Shown here: positions 46,001-59,243 of the stretch, one piece after another
Position numbering within the stretch: position 1 is the stretch's first letter
Layout of the letters: every line of letters begins with the position of its first letter
From: Vigna angularis
Taxonomy: Eukaryota > Streptophyta > Magnoliopsida > Fabales > Fabaceae
Reading direction: 5' to 3'
NCBI RefSeq assembly: GCF_016808095.1
Contig: NC_068973.1
Span: 986,501-1,050,500 of the forward strand
DNA: 64,000 bases
Position numbers and translations under genes: made by a program
Notes under the pieces: generated by a model
Databases searched by the model: none
The model's input: the letters and a program-made list of their open reading frames with translations, nothing else
What the model was told of the DNA's origin: nothing

Positions 46001-49000
46001 ACTCAAAATTACTCAGCACTAGAAGAGATGAGAAAAGAAGCTGCAGAAAATCAAACAAAAATGATGGAGTTGATGACGAGGAGTTTTGAAAAGAGAATAT
46101 ATGAAGAGGGTGAAGGTTCTGTGGGAAACAAAAAAACAGAGACTAAGGAAAATACCAAGGGTGGAGCGAGTTTTACAGCCCTAGAAGGGGATGCTTTGGC
46201 AGAGTTTCAACAATCAGTAAAAAGGATTGAATTACCAACATTCACGGGCGAGGATCCGGCTGGGTGGATTTCGAGAGCGGAGATTTACTTCAAGGTCCAG
46301 GAGACTAGCGAGACGGTGAAAGTACATCTGGCTCATTTGTGCATGGAAGGAGGGACAATCCATTTTTTCAATTCGTTGTTAAACGATTATGAGGTGTTGT
46401 CATGGGATAATTTGAAGAGGGAGTTGCTTGAATGTTACGGAGGAATGGGGGAAGGGAGTGTATATGATCAACTGACGACGCTGAACCAAACAGGGAACAT
46501 GGATGAATATATTGGACGATTTGAATGCCTGGTCGCCCAAATTCCTAAGCTCCACGATGAACAATATTTTTCATATTTTACCCATGGGCTCAGGGAGGAG
46601 GTCCGAGCGAAGGTGCGAAGCTTACATATCGCAAACCCTCTAACCAGGGGACGTTTGATGAACGTTGCTCGTGCTGTTGACCTGGAGGTGTCGGGACGAA
46701 GCAGAGGGTGGCATAGGCGGAACGAAGCACAGGTAATAGGAGGTGACAATTCGGGTCACAAAACTGGATCCAACATAATAGGACGAGTGGGTCAAAAAGG
46801 GTATGGGTCTAAGGGTTGGAGTAACCGGTCAGGCCCAAACTGGAAGAGTGGTGCAAATGATAAGGGATCAGGGGGAGCACGTGAAAGGGGTGTGCGTCAC
46901 TTATCTTATCAGGATTTAGTGGATAGGAAAAAGAAAGGGCTGTGTTTCAAGTGTGGTGGGCCGTATGGGCCAAATCATCAATGCCCAATTAAACAATTAA
47001 GGGCCATAGTAGCCGAGAATGAGATTCAGATTGAATGTGAAGATGAAGAAGGAACCCAAAAAAGTGACGACGAGGGTGAAACGGAGGAAGCCGATGGAGT
47101 TTGTAGTGCAATCAGTCTCTTCGTGCTGGAGAAAGAGACTCGAGATGCGCCCAGAACGATGAAACTAAAAGGGATGATCAAAGGAGTACCTCTTCTCATT
47201 TTGATAGATTCCGGAGCGTCTCACAACTTCATTTCGAGAAGGTTAGTGAAAGCAATGGAATGGGAGTGGCAAAATACGCGGAAAATGCGTATTTTGATGG
47301 GAGATGGGCATCAAACAGAAACAGCTGGGGTTTGTCGGGGGTTGAAGATTGTTCTTGAGACAGGGGAGTTCGTAGTGGATGCGTTTTTATTCGAACTTGA
47401 GGATATTGATCTTATCCTTGGCATGGCATGGTTGGAGTCGTTGGGAGAGATGCGGGTAGATTGGAAGAAGCAAATCATGAAGCTTAATTTGACCCAAGGA
47501 ATTAAAGTACTGCGAGGGACAGAGCAAAGTGAATCTTTGAGTGCTAATCTTTACAAGTTCGAAATCGAGGGGGAGGCTAAGAAGGAAGAGGAAACTAATC
47601 AAACTCTGTTGGAAAAATTAAAACAGACGATGGGTCAATATGAAGATGTGTTCAAGAACCCAGAAGGTCTACCTCCAAAACGCCAAAAGGAGCACCGCAT
47701 CAACTTGCTTCCCGGAAGTGCACCAGTTAACGTGAGACCTTACCGGTATCCATTTCACCAGAAAAATGAGATAGAGAATCAGGTTCGTTCCTTGCTGGAA
47801 GTGGGGCATGTTCGGCATAGTCAAAGTGCTTTCTCAAGCCCGGTAATCCTGGTGAAAAAGAAAAACAAGCGTTGGCGAATGTGTGTAGATTATAGAGCGT
47901 TGAACAAGGTGACGGTACCTGACAAATTCCCAATCCCCGTAATTGAAGAGCTCTTGGACGAGTTGCATGGAGCTAAGTATTTTTCAAAATTAGATCTCAC
48001 TTCCGGGTATCATCAAGTCAGGATGAGGGAACAAGACATAGAGAAGACGACCTTCCGAACCCATGAGGGACATTACGAGTACTTGGTAATGCCCTTCGGA
48101 CTCATGAACGCACCTTCAACATTTCAAGTTTTAATGAATGAAGTTTTTAAGAAGATGTTGAGAAAGGGAGTCTTGGTATTTTTCGATGACATATGGAAAG
48201 GATTGGGAAGAGCATCTAACAAACCTCACTAAGGTATTACAGCTGTTAAGGGAGAATATTTTATTTGCAAATAAAGAGAAATGTAGTTTCGGGAGAAGTA
48301 GTGTTAACTACCTGGGACATGTGATATCAGAGAAAGGAGTTTTTGTAGATCCTGAGAAGGTAACAAGTGTGGTTGACTGGCCCGTGCCAAAGAATGTAAA
48401 AGGCGTGAGGGGCTTCTTGGGCCTCACAGGTTATTATAGGAAATTTGTGAAGAACTATGGAAACGTGGCGCGCCCATTAACTGAATTGACGAAGAAAGAT
48501 AACTTTAGTTGGAATGAAAATGCCCACAAAGCTTTTGATGAGTTGAAGAGATTGATAACAACTGCTCCATGTCTTTGTTTGCCCAACTTTGAGAAGGAAT
48601 TTGAACTTGAGTGTGATGCATCAGGTACTGGGGTTGGGGCCATTTTGATGCAGGACATGCAACCAATCGCCTACTATAGCAAGGCTTTAAGCCCAAAGAA
48701 TCTATCCAAATCAGCGTATGAGAAAGAATTGATGGCCGTAGTTCTATCCATCCAACATTGGAGACCATATTTGCTGGGGCGAAAATTTAAGGTTTTTTCT
48801 GATCAGAGAAGCCTCAAACAACTATTGCAGCAGCGCATCACAACAGGGAGCCAACAAAATTGGGTAGCAAAGTTGTTGGGGTATAACTTTGAAATAGTGT
48901 ACAAGCCGGGTTGTGAGAATAAAGGTGCGGATGCACTGTCGCGGAGTAAGGACGCTGCAGCTTTAAGAAAACTGGTCACAGAGCCAATTTGGATGGATTA

Positions 49001-52000
49001 TCCTGCAATAGTTGATGAGGCGCATAAGGATGGGGAGCTGGTGGAGATTATTACAGCACTGAAAGAGGGAAGAGTTGAGGGTAAGTATACAGGATTCAGC
49101 TATCAACAAGGTGTACTGCAGTATAAAGGCAGGTTAGTCATTTCATGTCAATCACCTTGGATTCCTGAATTGTTGAAAGAGTTGCATGCATCTCCCCAAT
49201 CCGGACATTCTGGTTTCTACCGAACATATAGACGGGCTACGGCGAACTTATATTGGAAAGGGATGAAGGGGGATATCATGAAATTTGTTCAAGAATGTGA
49301 CACATGTCAACGTCAAAAATATATAACTGCTGCCCCAGGAGGATTGTTACAACCCATGCCAATTCCGGAAGAAGTTTGGGAGGATATAAGCTTAGATTTT
49401 ATTACAAACTTACCAAAATCCAAGGGATTTGATACGGTGTTGGTGGTTGTTGATAGACTTACAAAATATAGCCATTTCATTCCAGTAAAACATCCTTTTA
49501 CTGCTAAGAGCATCGCTGAGATTTTTATCAGAGAGGTAGTTCGCTTACATGGGGTACCTAAATCAGTGGTAAGTGACAGAGATCCTACATTCATAAGTGC
49601 TTTTTGGAGGGAATTTTTCAGGCTACAGGGGACTAAGTTAAGGATGAGTTCAGCGTATCATCCACAAACCGATGGTCAAACGGAAGTGACCAATCGATGC
49701 CTGGAGACATACCTACGTTGTTTCATCACTGATCAACCGAAAGTGTGGATTAATTGGCTGTCGTGGGCAGAATTGTGGTTGAACACCACTTACCATGAAT
49801 CTATAGGAACTACACCCTTTGAGGCAGTTTATGGGAGGCCTCCTCCAAGGATTATTCCAGTTGTAAGAGGAGAGGTGAAAGTAGAGGCAGTTCAACGTGA
49901 ATTAGTTGATAGAGATGAAGCTATTCGTCAGCTGAAGGGACACTTGTTGCGTTCCCAGGAACGTATGAAGGCACAAGCAAACAAACATCGAAAGGAGAGA
50001 AGTTTTGAGATAGGGGACATGGTGTTTCTCAAACTGAAACCTCACAGGCAACACTCGGTTATTTCGCGCATTAGTCCTAAGCTTAGTGCAAGGTACTACG
50101 GACCCTTTGAAGTCATTGAAAGGATCGGAGAGGTAGCTTATCGGTTGCAGTTACCACCTAATTCAAAAATCCACCCTGTGTTTCATGTTTCGCTGCTCAA
50201 GAAGGCCATTGGGGAGTATAAAACAGCAGAAGGACTGCCCACAAGGCTAGAAGAGGACCAATCAGAGGTATGGTTACCCCAGAAAGTGTTGGCTACTAGA
50301 AGCATACTAAAGGGGGAGAAAGGGTTAACCAATGGTTGGTGCATTGGCTAGGAAAAACAGCAGAAGAAGCAACGTGGGAGGATGAGATGTCAATGAAGGT
50401 CCAATTTCCAACTTTTAGTCTTGAGGACAAGACTATCTTTCAAGAGGGCGGTATTGATACAGCCCAAATACCTGTTGGGCCACACAATATATTGGAAAAA
50501 GAAACAAAAGAGCAAAAGAAGTGGGGACAAGTTTATAGCAGGAGAAAACAAAATAAAGGAGCTGAGGTGGACAAAATTAGTTAGAGAGAGAATTGGAGGA
50601 TCCTAGGAAGATTTACCTTTTCGTTATTACCTTTATATTGTCAGGACAGTGTGTGTGGGGAGGGCATTCGGTTGTTGAATGAAATATAGAGTGGAGAGTA
50701 CCGTTTTGGTCTCTTAAGGAGCCTAGCTCTGGACAGTAGGTTATTCCTTCTGTTTTTGGCTTTTATTTCAATGAAACAGGATCTATGATCCTTTCTTATA
50801 CTATCTTTTCCTCTTAGTTCATTTCTTGTTGTGGTTTCCTAACAATATACATCAAACAAATTTATGCATTATTTATTACCTTTACCTTAAGACTTCTTGG
50901 GAATTGGAAATTCTGCTATTAAGTATGTGTGGAATTTAGATTCAAATCAACAGTTAGGATAGATAATAGCCTCCACAATATATCCATCTAGATATTAGGG
51001 TATAGGGTTGCCTAGAAAGTTGACATGAAAGCTATAATTTTTCCTAAAAGAAACCAAAAAGAAGAATTCTTGTGTGTTAAGGAGAAAAGTATCCCCATTT
51101 TCTAATATATGTGGAAGACACTTAATGTCGGGAAAACTGTGGTAGATAGGATAAGGATAAGAGCTTCTTGTATCATATCTTTTGGCATTAACATTAGCCA
51201 TTTAGCCGGGGATGCTTTTGGCATGTCTTGTATCATATCTTTGCCTATTCTTGAAGATCTAACAGAAGATTTTTGGATTCCAGGAAAGAAAATGGCCTGT
51301 TGCTGAATGGAAGTTCTATATTGCCTTTTCTTTGTTCAGAGGCGCTTCAATTTATGCAGGAGTTTATAATAGATGGGTTAAGGTATCTAAATTTGTTAGT
51401 GATGCTGCTGCTGTTATAGTTTTAAGATCTAATATTTTGTGGCTTCTTTGTGTTGCAATAGGGTAATGCATCAGGAGGTGAGCGTGCTCGATACACTGGA
51501 GTACTTGCTAATGGCCTTATAGATGCTGCTTGGGAATTTATTGGACAAAATTCCGTGCTTCCTCAGCATCCTCCTTCAGGTAGCTATAACATGTAAACAT
51601 TATGGCTTCTCATGTACTGTATCTAAAATATAATTTGTTGCTCCAGTGGAAGCTAAAAATATTACTAGATTATTAGTATTAAAATACAGCTGAGGCCCTT
51701 TCACACCTGACAATCAGATGCAAATGGACGAGAATATTCAAAAGAGTTTGTGAATGGGAATGATGCACAGGGCCGCTCAAATCAGGGGAAGTTTGTTCCT
51801 AGTCAAAAGGTTTTGGAACTGAGGAAAAAATTAATTAAGTTCATGGAGGAACACATTTACCCCATGGAAAATGAATTTTATGAACTTGCCCAATCAGACT
51901 CACGCTGGACTGTTCACCCAGCAGAGGAAAAGTTAAAGGAGATGGCAAAGAAAGAAGGCTTGTGGAACTTATGGATTCCTGTATGCATCTTTTCCTCTTT

Positions 52001-55000
52001 CTTTTTTCTGTATTTTGTGATTTCAGAAGCTTTTCTCGTCCATCCATCAGGTTTGATATATTACAGCTTCTGAGGAGTTATGAGCATTGAAATAAAAATT
52101 AAAAGATGTTGTTGGCGATCCCTCACCATATTAAGGCAATTTGGTGGAGTTGAGTTAGGTTCAAACTTACATTCTAAAAGACACGACTAAGTTATTTAGT
52201 AGATGTTCTACCCTGTCTACCCACCCTCTCAAAATAAAACTTGATAAAATCTAAGCTTGTTAAAAAAAGATACTTAAAAATAAAATAACAGAAATATAAA
52301 GGTTTAGTGGATCATAGATGGAAAAAGAACTTGTGGATGCTTGAAGTGCCGTAGGGTTGAGCATTGCTATAACTCAACAGGACAGCCGAGAAAATATTCA
52401 GCCTGAATAGCTAGATGGAGTACTGAATTATTAAACGTTTATCATATATGATTATTTCTTAAATTCATTGTCACTATTTCTTTTCTTGAAAAAGAAGTCC
52501 TCTGAATGCATTCGTTTGTATGCAGCTTGATAGTGCAGTGAGAGCAAGAAGCCTTATCTTTGATGGGAGCAATAATCATCTCTCTTCCAATGCAAATGAT
52601 TTGTTATTGGGGGCTGGTCTCACTAATCTCGAATACGGATACCTTTGTGAGATCATGGGTCGTTCCATTTGGGCTCCACAAATATTTAATTGTGGTGCAC
52701 CTGACACAGGTAATATGGAGGTAAGATGGAACTTATCGATTTGCTTGGTTGATCTTTAACTGACTAACACTAATTGGATCTCTCTGGAGTTGATCATATT
52801 CAGTATGCACTCTATCGATGTTGCATTTTTGTCTAATTTGGTAGCATTACTTTGCATATTAGGTATTACTGCGTTATGGAAATAAAGAACAACTGCAAGA
52901 ATGGCTAGTTCCTTTGCTTGAGGGGACAATTAGGTCTGGATTTGCTATGACGGAACCACAGGTTGCATCTTCTGATGCAACCAATATTGAGTGTTCTATT
53001 AAAAGGTAGTATTATAGATAATCTTATGTAATTCAGGAGTTCAGTCTTTTCATTTAGCAATGTAAATGCATTGGCTAACTACTTTAAAAAATGTAGGTTT
53101 GAGTCAAATTTCTTGGTAGAAGACAATTTAGACATATATGAGAGTATGGGCATCTTATTTAGTTGTTTTCTTAATTTTTCATCTTTTATAGGCAAGGAGA
53201 TTCATATATTATCAATGGGACAAAATGGTGGACAAGTGGTGCTATGGATCCAAGATGTAGAATTCTTATAGTCATGGTGAGCATTTGATTGAAAGTTATT
53301 TCACTAACAGTCATCTACTATTCATGTCAATAATCAAGTGTGATCAAAACATATGGGCAGGGGAAAACTGACTTCAATGCAGCTAAGCATAAACAACAAT
53401 CGATGATCTTAGTGGATGTCCAGACTCCTGGTGTTCACATAAAGAGACCATTGACGGTGTTTGGCTTTGATGATGCTCCTCATGGGCATGCAGAAATAAC
53501 TTTTGAAAATGTTTGTGTGCCAGCGAAAAACATCCTACTGGGGGAAGGACGTGGATTTGAGATTGCTCAGGTAAGTCAGAAAATATTTCTTAGGTTGAAT
53601 ATTGGGATCTGATGTTGGTTTGAACTCTGTTATCTACTATTGAATATTGGAATCTAATGTTAGTTTGATCCTTTCCATCCCTTGGCTTAAAGAATAATAC
53701 CTGCTTAAAGTAAACTCTGTTATGTACTGTTGTTTTCTGGGTTCACTTTTGCTCACCATTTCTGATTTCACTTGGTGAAAAACTATCGGTGTTAATGTTA
53801 TTTGTTGCCCCAAATTTGCTGAGTGACTGTGAAAATAGTTCAACCCTTTGGTTGATTTTGAAAGCCTTGTGAACTTTGATAGAAATCTGCTACAAAACAA
53901 GACTTTGAGACTGCAACGTCTGTCAACTCGTAACAAGATATAAAACTAAGTTAAGGGAGATGCTTCCTTTTAAAACTCAAACTAATAAGTGTCAAGGAAG
54001 CTAATTCTTTAAGTAAACTTGACAGTTAGCAAAGTTGTACTTTCAAACATGATTTATCCGTCTCTGTAATTTTTTTAAAGTTTACCAATTGTAGTAAATT
54101 TGGAAAAAATTGCACCAGTTTGGTACATAAACCTCACTCTACATACCAGCTGATAAGTTTGGCACATAAACCTCACTCTACAGACCAATTGATAAGTATT
54201 CTAAGCGCTTAGCAAACTCAGCTCTGGAGCTAACTGTTTAAGGGAGAGAGTCAAACACTTAAATACCCCCTGGATGTACCATATTACTTGATGTGAGACT
54301 TAAGCACTCCCATAATACCCTAGTTCCTATCAACAACAGCTCAATATATTTAGATAGGGACTTTCATAAGTATGAATTATCATTCAAAAGTGGACACACC
54401 AATAATAGTTTTAGGATATTTTTGGAGAATTTCTCCGAAAACATTTAAAGAGGAGAAAATAAAGAGTTTCTCTATAAGCTAAAAGTAGTTTATAAATAAG
54501 TTAAAAGTACTTTTTCTGGAGAAGTTAATGTAAGTGAGCATCTACAAATTAGTTTGTATATAACTTAATTTTTGTTTATGGATTTTTTTTGTCTTTTAAG
54601 TGTTTCTGAAGAAGTTTATCCAAATAAACTCTTAATATATTCTACTATACAAGGAATTGCGGGGTTATGTATGGAAGTTATTTGGTCTGTGACTGCATAA
54701 TTTACATCTGCCTATCTTTTATATGTTTACTGAAGTACCAGATAGTATATTTTCAATGTGCTTGTAACTACTATTCTTACAGGGTAGGCTTGGTCCTGGA
54801 AGGCTGCACCATTGTATGAGACTGATAGGTGTTGCTGAGCGCGGCATGCAGTTGATGGTTCAAAGAGCCATCAGTAGAAAAACATTTGGAAAGTACATTG
54901 CTCAACATGGTTCATTTCTCTCAGATATGGCCAAGGTATTAGGAATTTGTTGGAAAGGGTAAAAGAAAAAACTAACCAGAAGTGGCAGGAATAGAAATGG

Positions 55001-55445
55001 CTATGTTTTACATTATTAAGATTTCTGATTACTTAGCTTCTGATGTTCAGTGCCGAATAGAGGTAGAGAGGACCAGATTGTTAGTGTTGGAAGCCGCTGA
55101 CCAACTTGATAGGCTTGGGAACAAAAATGCTCGGGGGATACTAGCAATGGCAAAGGTAATTTGTTTTTAGCACAGCATAATGTTCTACTCTATGGCTCCT
55201 ATCACTTCACTCTGATGTTGATTCTTTCAACACTCGGTTTGGCATGGGAGCAGGTAGCTGCACCGAACATGGCACTGAAGGTGCTTGACATGGCAATGCA
55301 AGTGCATGGAGCAGCTGGTGTTTCATCTGAAACCGTTCTTGCTCATCTCTGGGCAGCTTCAAGGACACTGAGAATCGCTGATGGTCCAGATGAAGTTCAC
55401 TTGGGGACCATTGCCAAGCTAGAACTGCAGAAAGCCAAGCTTTGA
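43045..55445 (+). CDS. IBR3-type peroxisomal acyl-CoA dehydrogenase/kinase-like protein (828 aa)
   Basis: Seventeen exons, all GT-AG and phase-consistent: 43045-43179, 43294-43431, 43727-43867, 43960-44091, 44540-44725, 44976-45053, 45249-45362, 51284-51382, 51462-51579, 51718-51980, 52526-52720, 52863-53005, 53192-53276, 53361-53570, 54783-54935, 55051-55155, 55254-55445. The N-terminal half is a phosphotransferase (APH)-like domain with HGDFRIDN (230-237) and DWE (252-254). The C-terminal half (about 395-828) is an acyl-CoA dehydrogenase with [15 protein letters not shown] and [10 protein letters not shown]. The protein ends AKL, a peroxisomal PTS1 signal. Layout and length match Arabidopsis IBR3 and animal ACAD10/11. 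Arabidopsis IBR3 acts in the beta-oxidation-like conversion of indole-3-butyric acid to auxin. A gypsy element fills intron 7 without touching exons. Confidence 0.95.
45435..45825 (+). repeat. 5' LTR of the gypsy element
   Basis: 391 bp, paired with 50,455-50,844. It would carry promoter and polyadenylation signals in the sense of the host gene. Confidence 0.93.
45866..48232 (+). pseudogene. Gypsy Gag-protease-RT frame, 5' part (788 codons)
   Basis: Starts [10 protein letters not shown]. In order: a coiled-coil-like N-terminus (about 20-75), retrotransposon Gag domain (about 115-280), a zinc knuckle with C360, C363, H371, C373, an aspartic protease site DSGAS (448-452), and reverse transcriptase up to VLVFFDD. 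Just after the catalytic FFDD (about 48,181-48,192) a small deletion shifts the frame, which ends 13 codons later. The downstream frame (from about 48,190) carries the rest of RT. Pol cannot be made as one protein. Confidence 0.92.
48190..50351 (+). pseudogene. Gypsy RT-RNase H-integrase frame, 3' part
   Basis: Picks up reverse transcriptase at [15 protein letters not shown] and continues through the RT thumb ([11 protein letters not shown]), RNase H ([15 protein letters not shown] and [13 protein letters not shown]) and the integrase zinc finger ([18 protein letters not shown]). The integrase core follows with [14 protein letters not shown] and DGQTEVTNR. After [11 protein letters not shown] a second frameshift near 50,320 moves the chromodomain into another frame. 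Confidence 0.92.
50325..50454 (+). pseudogene. Out-of-frame chromodomain end of the gypsy integrase
   Basis: The shifted frame reads [18 protein letters not shown] then [10 protein letters not shown], the C-terminal chromodomain-like tail of plant chromoviruses. This is the reason for calling the element a chromovirus. Confidence 0.8.
50455..50844 (+). repeat. 3' LTR of the gypsy element
   Basis: 390 bp, ending CCTAACA directly before the target duplication ATATA. Confidence 0.93.
54115..54200. repeat. Short tandem duplication in IBR3 intron 14
   Basis: A unit containing GGTACATAAACCTCACTCTA, ACATACCAGCTGATAAG is repeated once as GGCACATAAACCTCACTCTA, CAGACCAATTGATAAG. The intron (53,571-54,782) has no other feature. 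Confidence 0.6.
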
Positions 55446-56945
55446 AATCCTGAACACTTTTCTCCTCAGGGCTAAATCAAAGTCATCAAATTACACCAAG
55501 AAAATGTTCCTAGGAGAAAAATATCCGTGTTTCAAAATGCTTTTGGAAGCATTATGTTACATAGGAGGTTATTCAAAATCAGGTTTGAAAATTGTTACTT
55601 TAAATTCCTTAGTTAAATATCACAACCCAGTGGTTTACTGAAAGAAGAAATTCGTGAGTATGCAGTATGTTATTTAAGTTGATAGTAAAAACCTGGATGG
55701 CTTAATAAGCATATAAAAAAGTATATAGAATAAATGTGGAAGTCTTTTCTCCTGTACAAACAAGTAAAAACATCTATTTTGCCACAAGCAGTGGAAGCCA
55801 AAATAATATTCAAATTAAGCGTACTTTTAGTGTTTTATACTATGCAAATTTACTATAATTCATTATTCAAAATATAAATGCTATATCACCTTCCTATTTT
55901 AAGCAGCTTGATAATCTTTTCCTTCGGACTAAGAAACTCAAGTTTCTTAAAGGATCTCACAATTTACTGTATGAATTATATCAATTCATCCATGCTTCAT
56001 AATATTCAAAACCATTTGTAATCTATTAATTTATCATATGATACAGATTACTGGCTTGGTAAACTGTATCAAATAATGGGATTTGAATGGCAAATGATAT
56101 TATTCTAAAAGCTATGGTTAATAATAAATGTGACCTCGTTTTAAAAAAATTCCAAAACTTTACTACAAATAGAGTTAAAAGTCAAGTTAAGACATTATTA
56201 CATTCTTAATGATATTTCAAATAAAATCATGCAATTTTAGCTTAGCTTTAATTAGGAATAATAAGATGGGTTAGTTATAATAAGTTTAATTATCATTCAT
56301 TTTGTTTCTTGGATTCCTTTCTAATTATTAAAATATAATTTAAAATTTTAAAATTTATTATTTAAAAAATATGAATATATAATAATATTGTAATTTAAAT
56401 CATTAATACTTATAAATTAGATTATTATTATGTTATTTAATATGGTTTTTAATGTATTCACCAGAGTTAACTTCTACTAATTTTTTCTACAAAAGTTAAA
56501 TAAATAAAGGGCTACTTTACGTTCCATAATAACCATATTGACAAATAATACTAAATAAAGAAGAAAAAATAAAAAGGAAAATGCCTTCAATGTTAACAAG
56601 GACTTTACTAGCCATACATCCTCCACTAACATACGATGGAATTCTTATACCAACAAAACGTGTATAAAAGGATATCTCATGTTTTCACTCACAACCTTAT
56701 TATGGATCAATTAATATTAAGAACGGTGAAACATCAATGTTGGGGAATTGAAGTTTGTGGGAGAACAATGTTCTTATAAACTATGACAGAGGCCTTGTTC
56801 ATTTTCTATGAAATAAGTGTGAAAAAAATTATAATATAATTGCTAAAAAAAGAAAAAAAAAGTTTTTCTCCCACCCTCACTGGAGAGACAAATTAATAAA
56901 TATGACAGATAGTGTAAAATTTATAACTTAACCAAAAATCAAGGT

Positions 56946-57031
<86 letters not shown>

Positions 57032-57436
57032 CTTCAAAACAACAACAAACATCAAGCGTACACATCAAAAACTTATATTAGCACCAATGTTCTTGATTCA
57101 AGGAGATCCTCTCAGCTATACCTTTTTTAAATTGTTTTCTTAACAACCAGATGCCAAAATTAAACAATGACTAAATATATTTGAAGTGATGTTGTGCACA
57201 GAGTTTAGGAATTACCTGATATCTTGGACGTAGAGAACATATACATCAGAAGTACCTCCGAGAACTTGCCGAGTATTTAGAGCATGTATAAATGAAATAA
57301 CGTCACACCTTGATGAAAGAATAAGTACCCAAAAGATTGAAAATAATAGTTCTGATCATCGTTTCTGATCTTGTTGAGGGAGAAAGGAATACAGAAGGAA
57401 GTTTCATAGGGTGGAATTGCATGTGTATAGAGGGAT
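55446..57436. other. Intergenic DNA between the IBR3-type gene and the pectinesterase
   Basis: 3' UTR of the IBR3-type gene at the left, then AT-rich DNA with a long (TA)n at about 56,948-57,030. The pectinesterase promoter should lie in the last few hundred bases. No further gene seen. Confidence 0.5.
56948..57030. repeat. (TA)n microsatellite
   Basis: About 41 TA units. Confidence 0.95.
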
Positions 57437-59243
57437 ATGGGTGAAGGTAGGAATCGCAACCCAAACAAAAAATTCGCCATTCTTGGCGTGTCTTCGATCC
57501 TCCTTGTGGCTGTGGTGGCTGTGATAGCTGTTACTTTAAACCAAGGAGATGTACCTGAAGAAGAAGCAGCTCGTATCGCTAGTTCTCAAAGGACAAGTGT
57601 AGACATACTTTGCCATTCAACAGAATACGCGAAAACCTGCAAGAAAAGCCTTAAAAATGTAGCTGCTAACGGAACCGCAGACACAAAGACTCTGGTGAAA
57701 GCTGCGATCAATGCCACAGCGGTGGAACTTTTGAGCCACATAAGGAACTCATCCCTTTATAAAGACTTGGGGAAGGACAACATGACAAGACAAGCCATGG
57801 ATATTTGTAGGGAAGTGTTTCAGTATGCTGTTAATGGCATTCAGAAATCTGCTGATACAATAGACAAGTTTGAATATGGGAAGTTGAGTGAATATATTTA
57901 TGACCTAAGGGTTTGGGTCGCGGGGAGTCTCACTCACCAGCACACGTGCTTGGAAGGCTTTGTGAACACGAGCACGAAGGCTGGTGAGACAATGACTAAG
58001 GTTTTGAATACCTCTTTGGAGCTTAGCAGCAATGCGTTGGATATGTTGAATGTGATCTCTGGACTGATGAAGGACCTTAACATCACCTCATTTGGCAATA
58101 GGAGGCTTCTCTCTGAGGACACACCAACCTTGAACGATTATCCTTCGTGGGTGACTCAAGAAAAACGGCGTCTTCTTGAGATGGGAACTGAAAACCCTGA
58201 TGCAGTTGTGTCCCAAGATGGCTCTGGCCAATTTAAATCTATCAATGAAGCTCTTCAGTCCGTTCCTGCTAACAATGAAAAACCTTTTGTGATTTACGTC
58301 AAAGAAGGTGTGTACAGGGAAAACGTTGAAATGTCTGTACTAATGACTCATGTCACAATCGTCGGAGATGGTCCAACAAAGACCAGATTCAGTGGTAGTT
58401 TAAACTACGATGATGGCGTCCAAACCTACAAAACTGCAACTTTTGGTTAGTATCTCAGAACTGCTTCATTTAAATTCTACCCTATTGAATACATCGATCC
58501 ATACCTAACTAACTTGCCATTATCATCAAACGACAGCGGTTAATGCTCCAAACTTCATGGCGAAGGATGTCGGATTTGAGAACACGGCAGGGTCTGAGAA
58601 ACATCAAGCAGTGGCACTGCGAGTAACAGCAGACCAAGCTGTGTTTCTGAATTGCCACATGGACGGGTTCCAAGACACCCTATATGCTCAGTCACAACGC
58701 CAATTCTACCGTGATTGCTCCGTGACTGGGACGGTTGATTTTGTGTTTGGAGATGCCGTTGGAGTGTTCCAAAACTGCACGCTGATTGTGAAAAAACCGT
58801 TGGGCAAACAACGGTGCATGGTGACAGCTGGTGGGAGAGTGAAATCCGACAGCCCCACTGCCCTAGTTTTCCAAGGTTGTCTGTTCACAGGAGAGCCGGA
58901 AGTGTTTAGCCTGCCACAAAAGGTAACATACCTAGGAAGGCCATGGAGGGCATACTCTAAGGTAATCATCATGGACTCCCAACTTGACGACATCTTCATA
59001 CCAGAAGGGTACATGGGGTGGATGGGAACTGAATTCATGGACACTTGTACATATTTAGAGTACAATAACAGAGGCAATAATGCTGACACTTCACTCAGAG
59101 TCAAATGGCCTGGTGTTAGGAGTCTAACAGCAGAAGAAGCAGCTGATTATTATCCTTCCAGGTTCTTTGAACTTTATTCTCCAAATGATGGTGATTGGAT
59201 TGTTAGATCTAGGGCACCCTACAGTCTTGGCCCTTCTCCCTAG
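57437..59243 (+). CDS. Pectin methylesterase with PMEI pro-region (571 aa)
   Basis: Two exons, 57437-58445 and 58537-59243, with the single intron where many plant PME genes have one (after TATFG). Residues 12-33 form a hydrophobic signal-anchor. About 50-210 is a PMEI-like pro-domain (cysteines at 59, 68, 124 and 171). Two RRLL processing sites (222-225, 244-247) lie before the mature enzyme. The catalytic domain has GVYRE, QAVALR, QDTLY (D383), DFVFG (D404) and LGRPW (R471, W473). The enzyme removes methyl esters from cell-wall homogalacturonan after secretion; the pro-region is known to hold it inactive until subtilase cleavage. The usual TAQGR motif reads TAGGR and the second half lacks the typical WIxxSG ending (WIVRSRAPY); neither is a catalytic residue, so activity is expected. 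Confidence 0.96.

Larger units (their letters stand above)
45435..50844 (+). mobile_element. Ty3/gypsy chromovirus in intron 7 of the IBR3-type gene
   Basis: LTRs 45,435-45,825 and 50,455-50,844 (391 and 390 bp, TGATAC...CTAACA) are flanked by the 5-bp duplication ATATA (45,430-45,434 and 50,845-50,849). It has the same transcriptional sense as the host gene. By eye the LTRs differ by about three substitutions and a few small gaps. The coding region has two frameshifts, so the element is not autonomous. The sequence after the 5' LTR (TCTGGTCCGACCTGCC) is not the initiator-Met primer site, and I could not assign its tRNA. Purine-rich AAGAGGGCGG precedes the 3' LTR. Confidence 0.96.
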
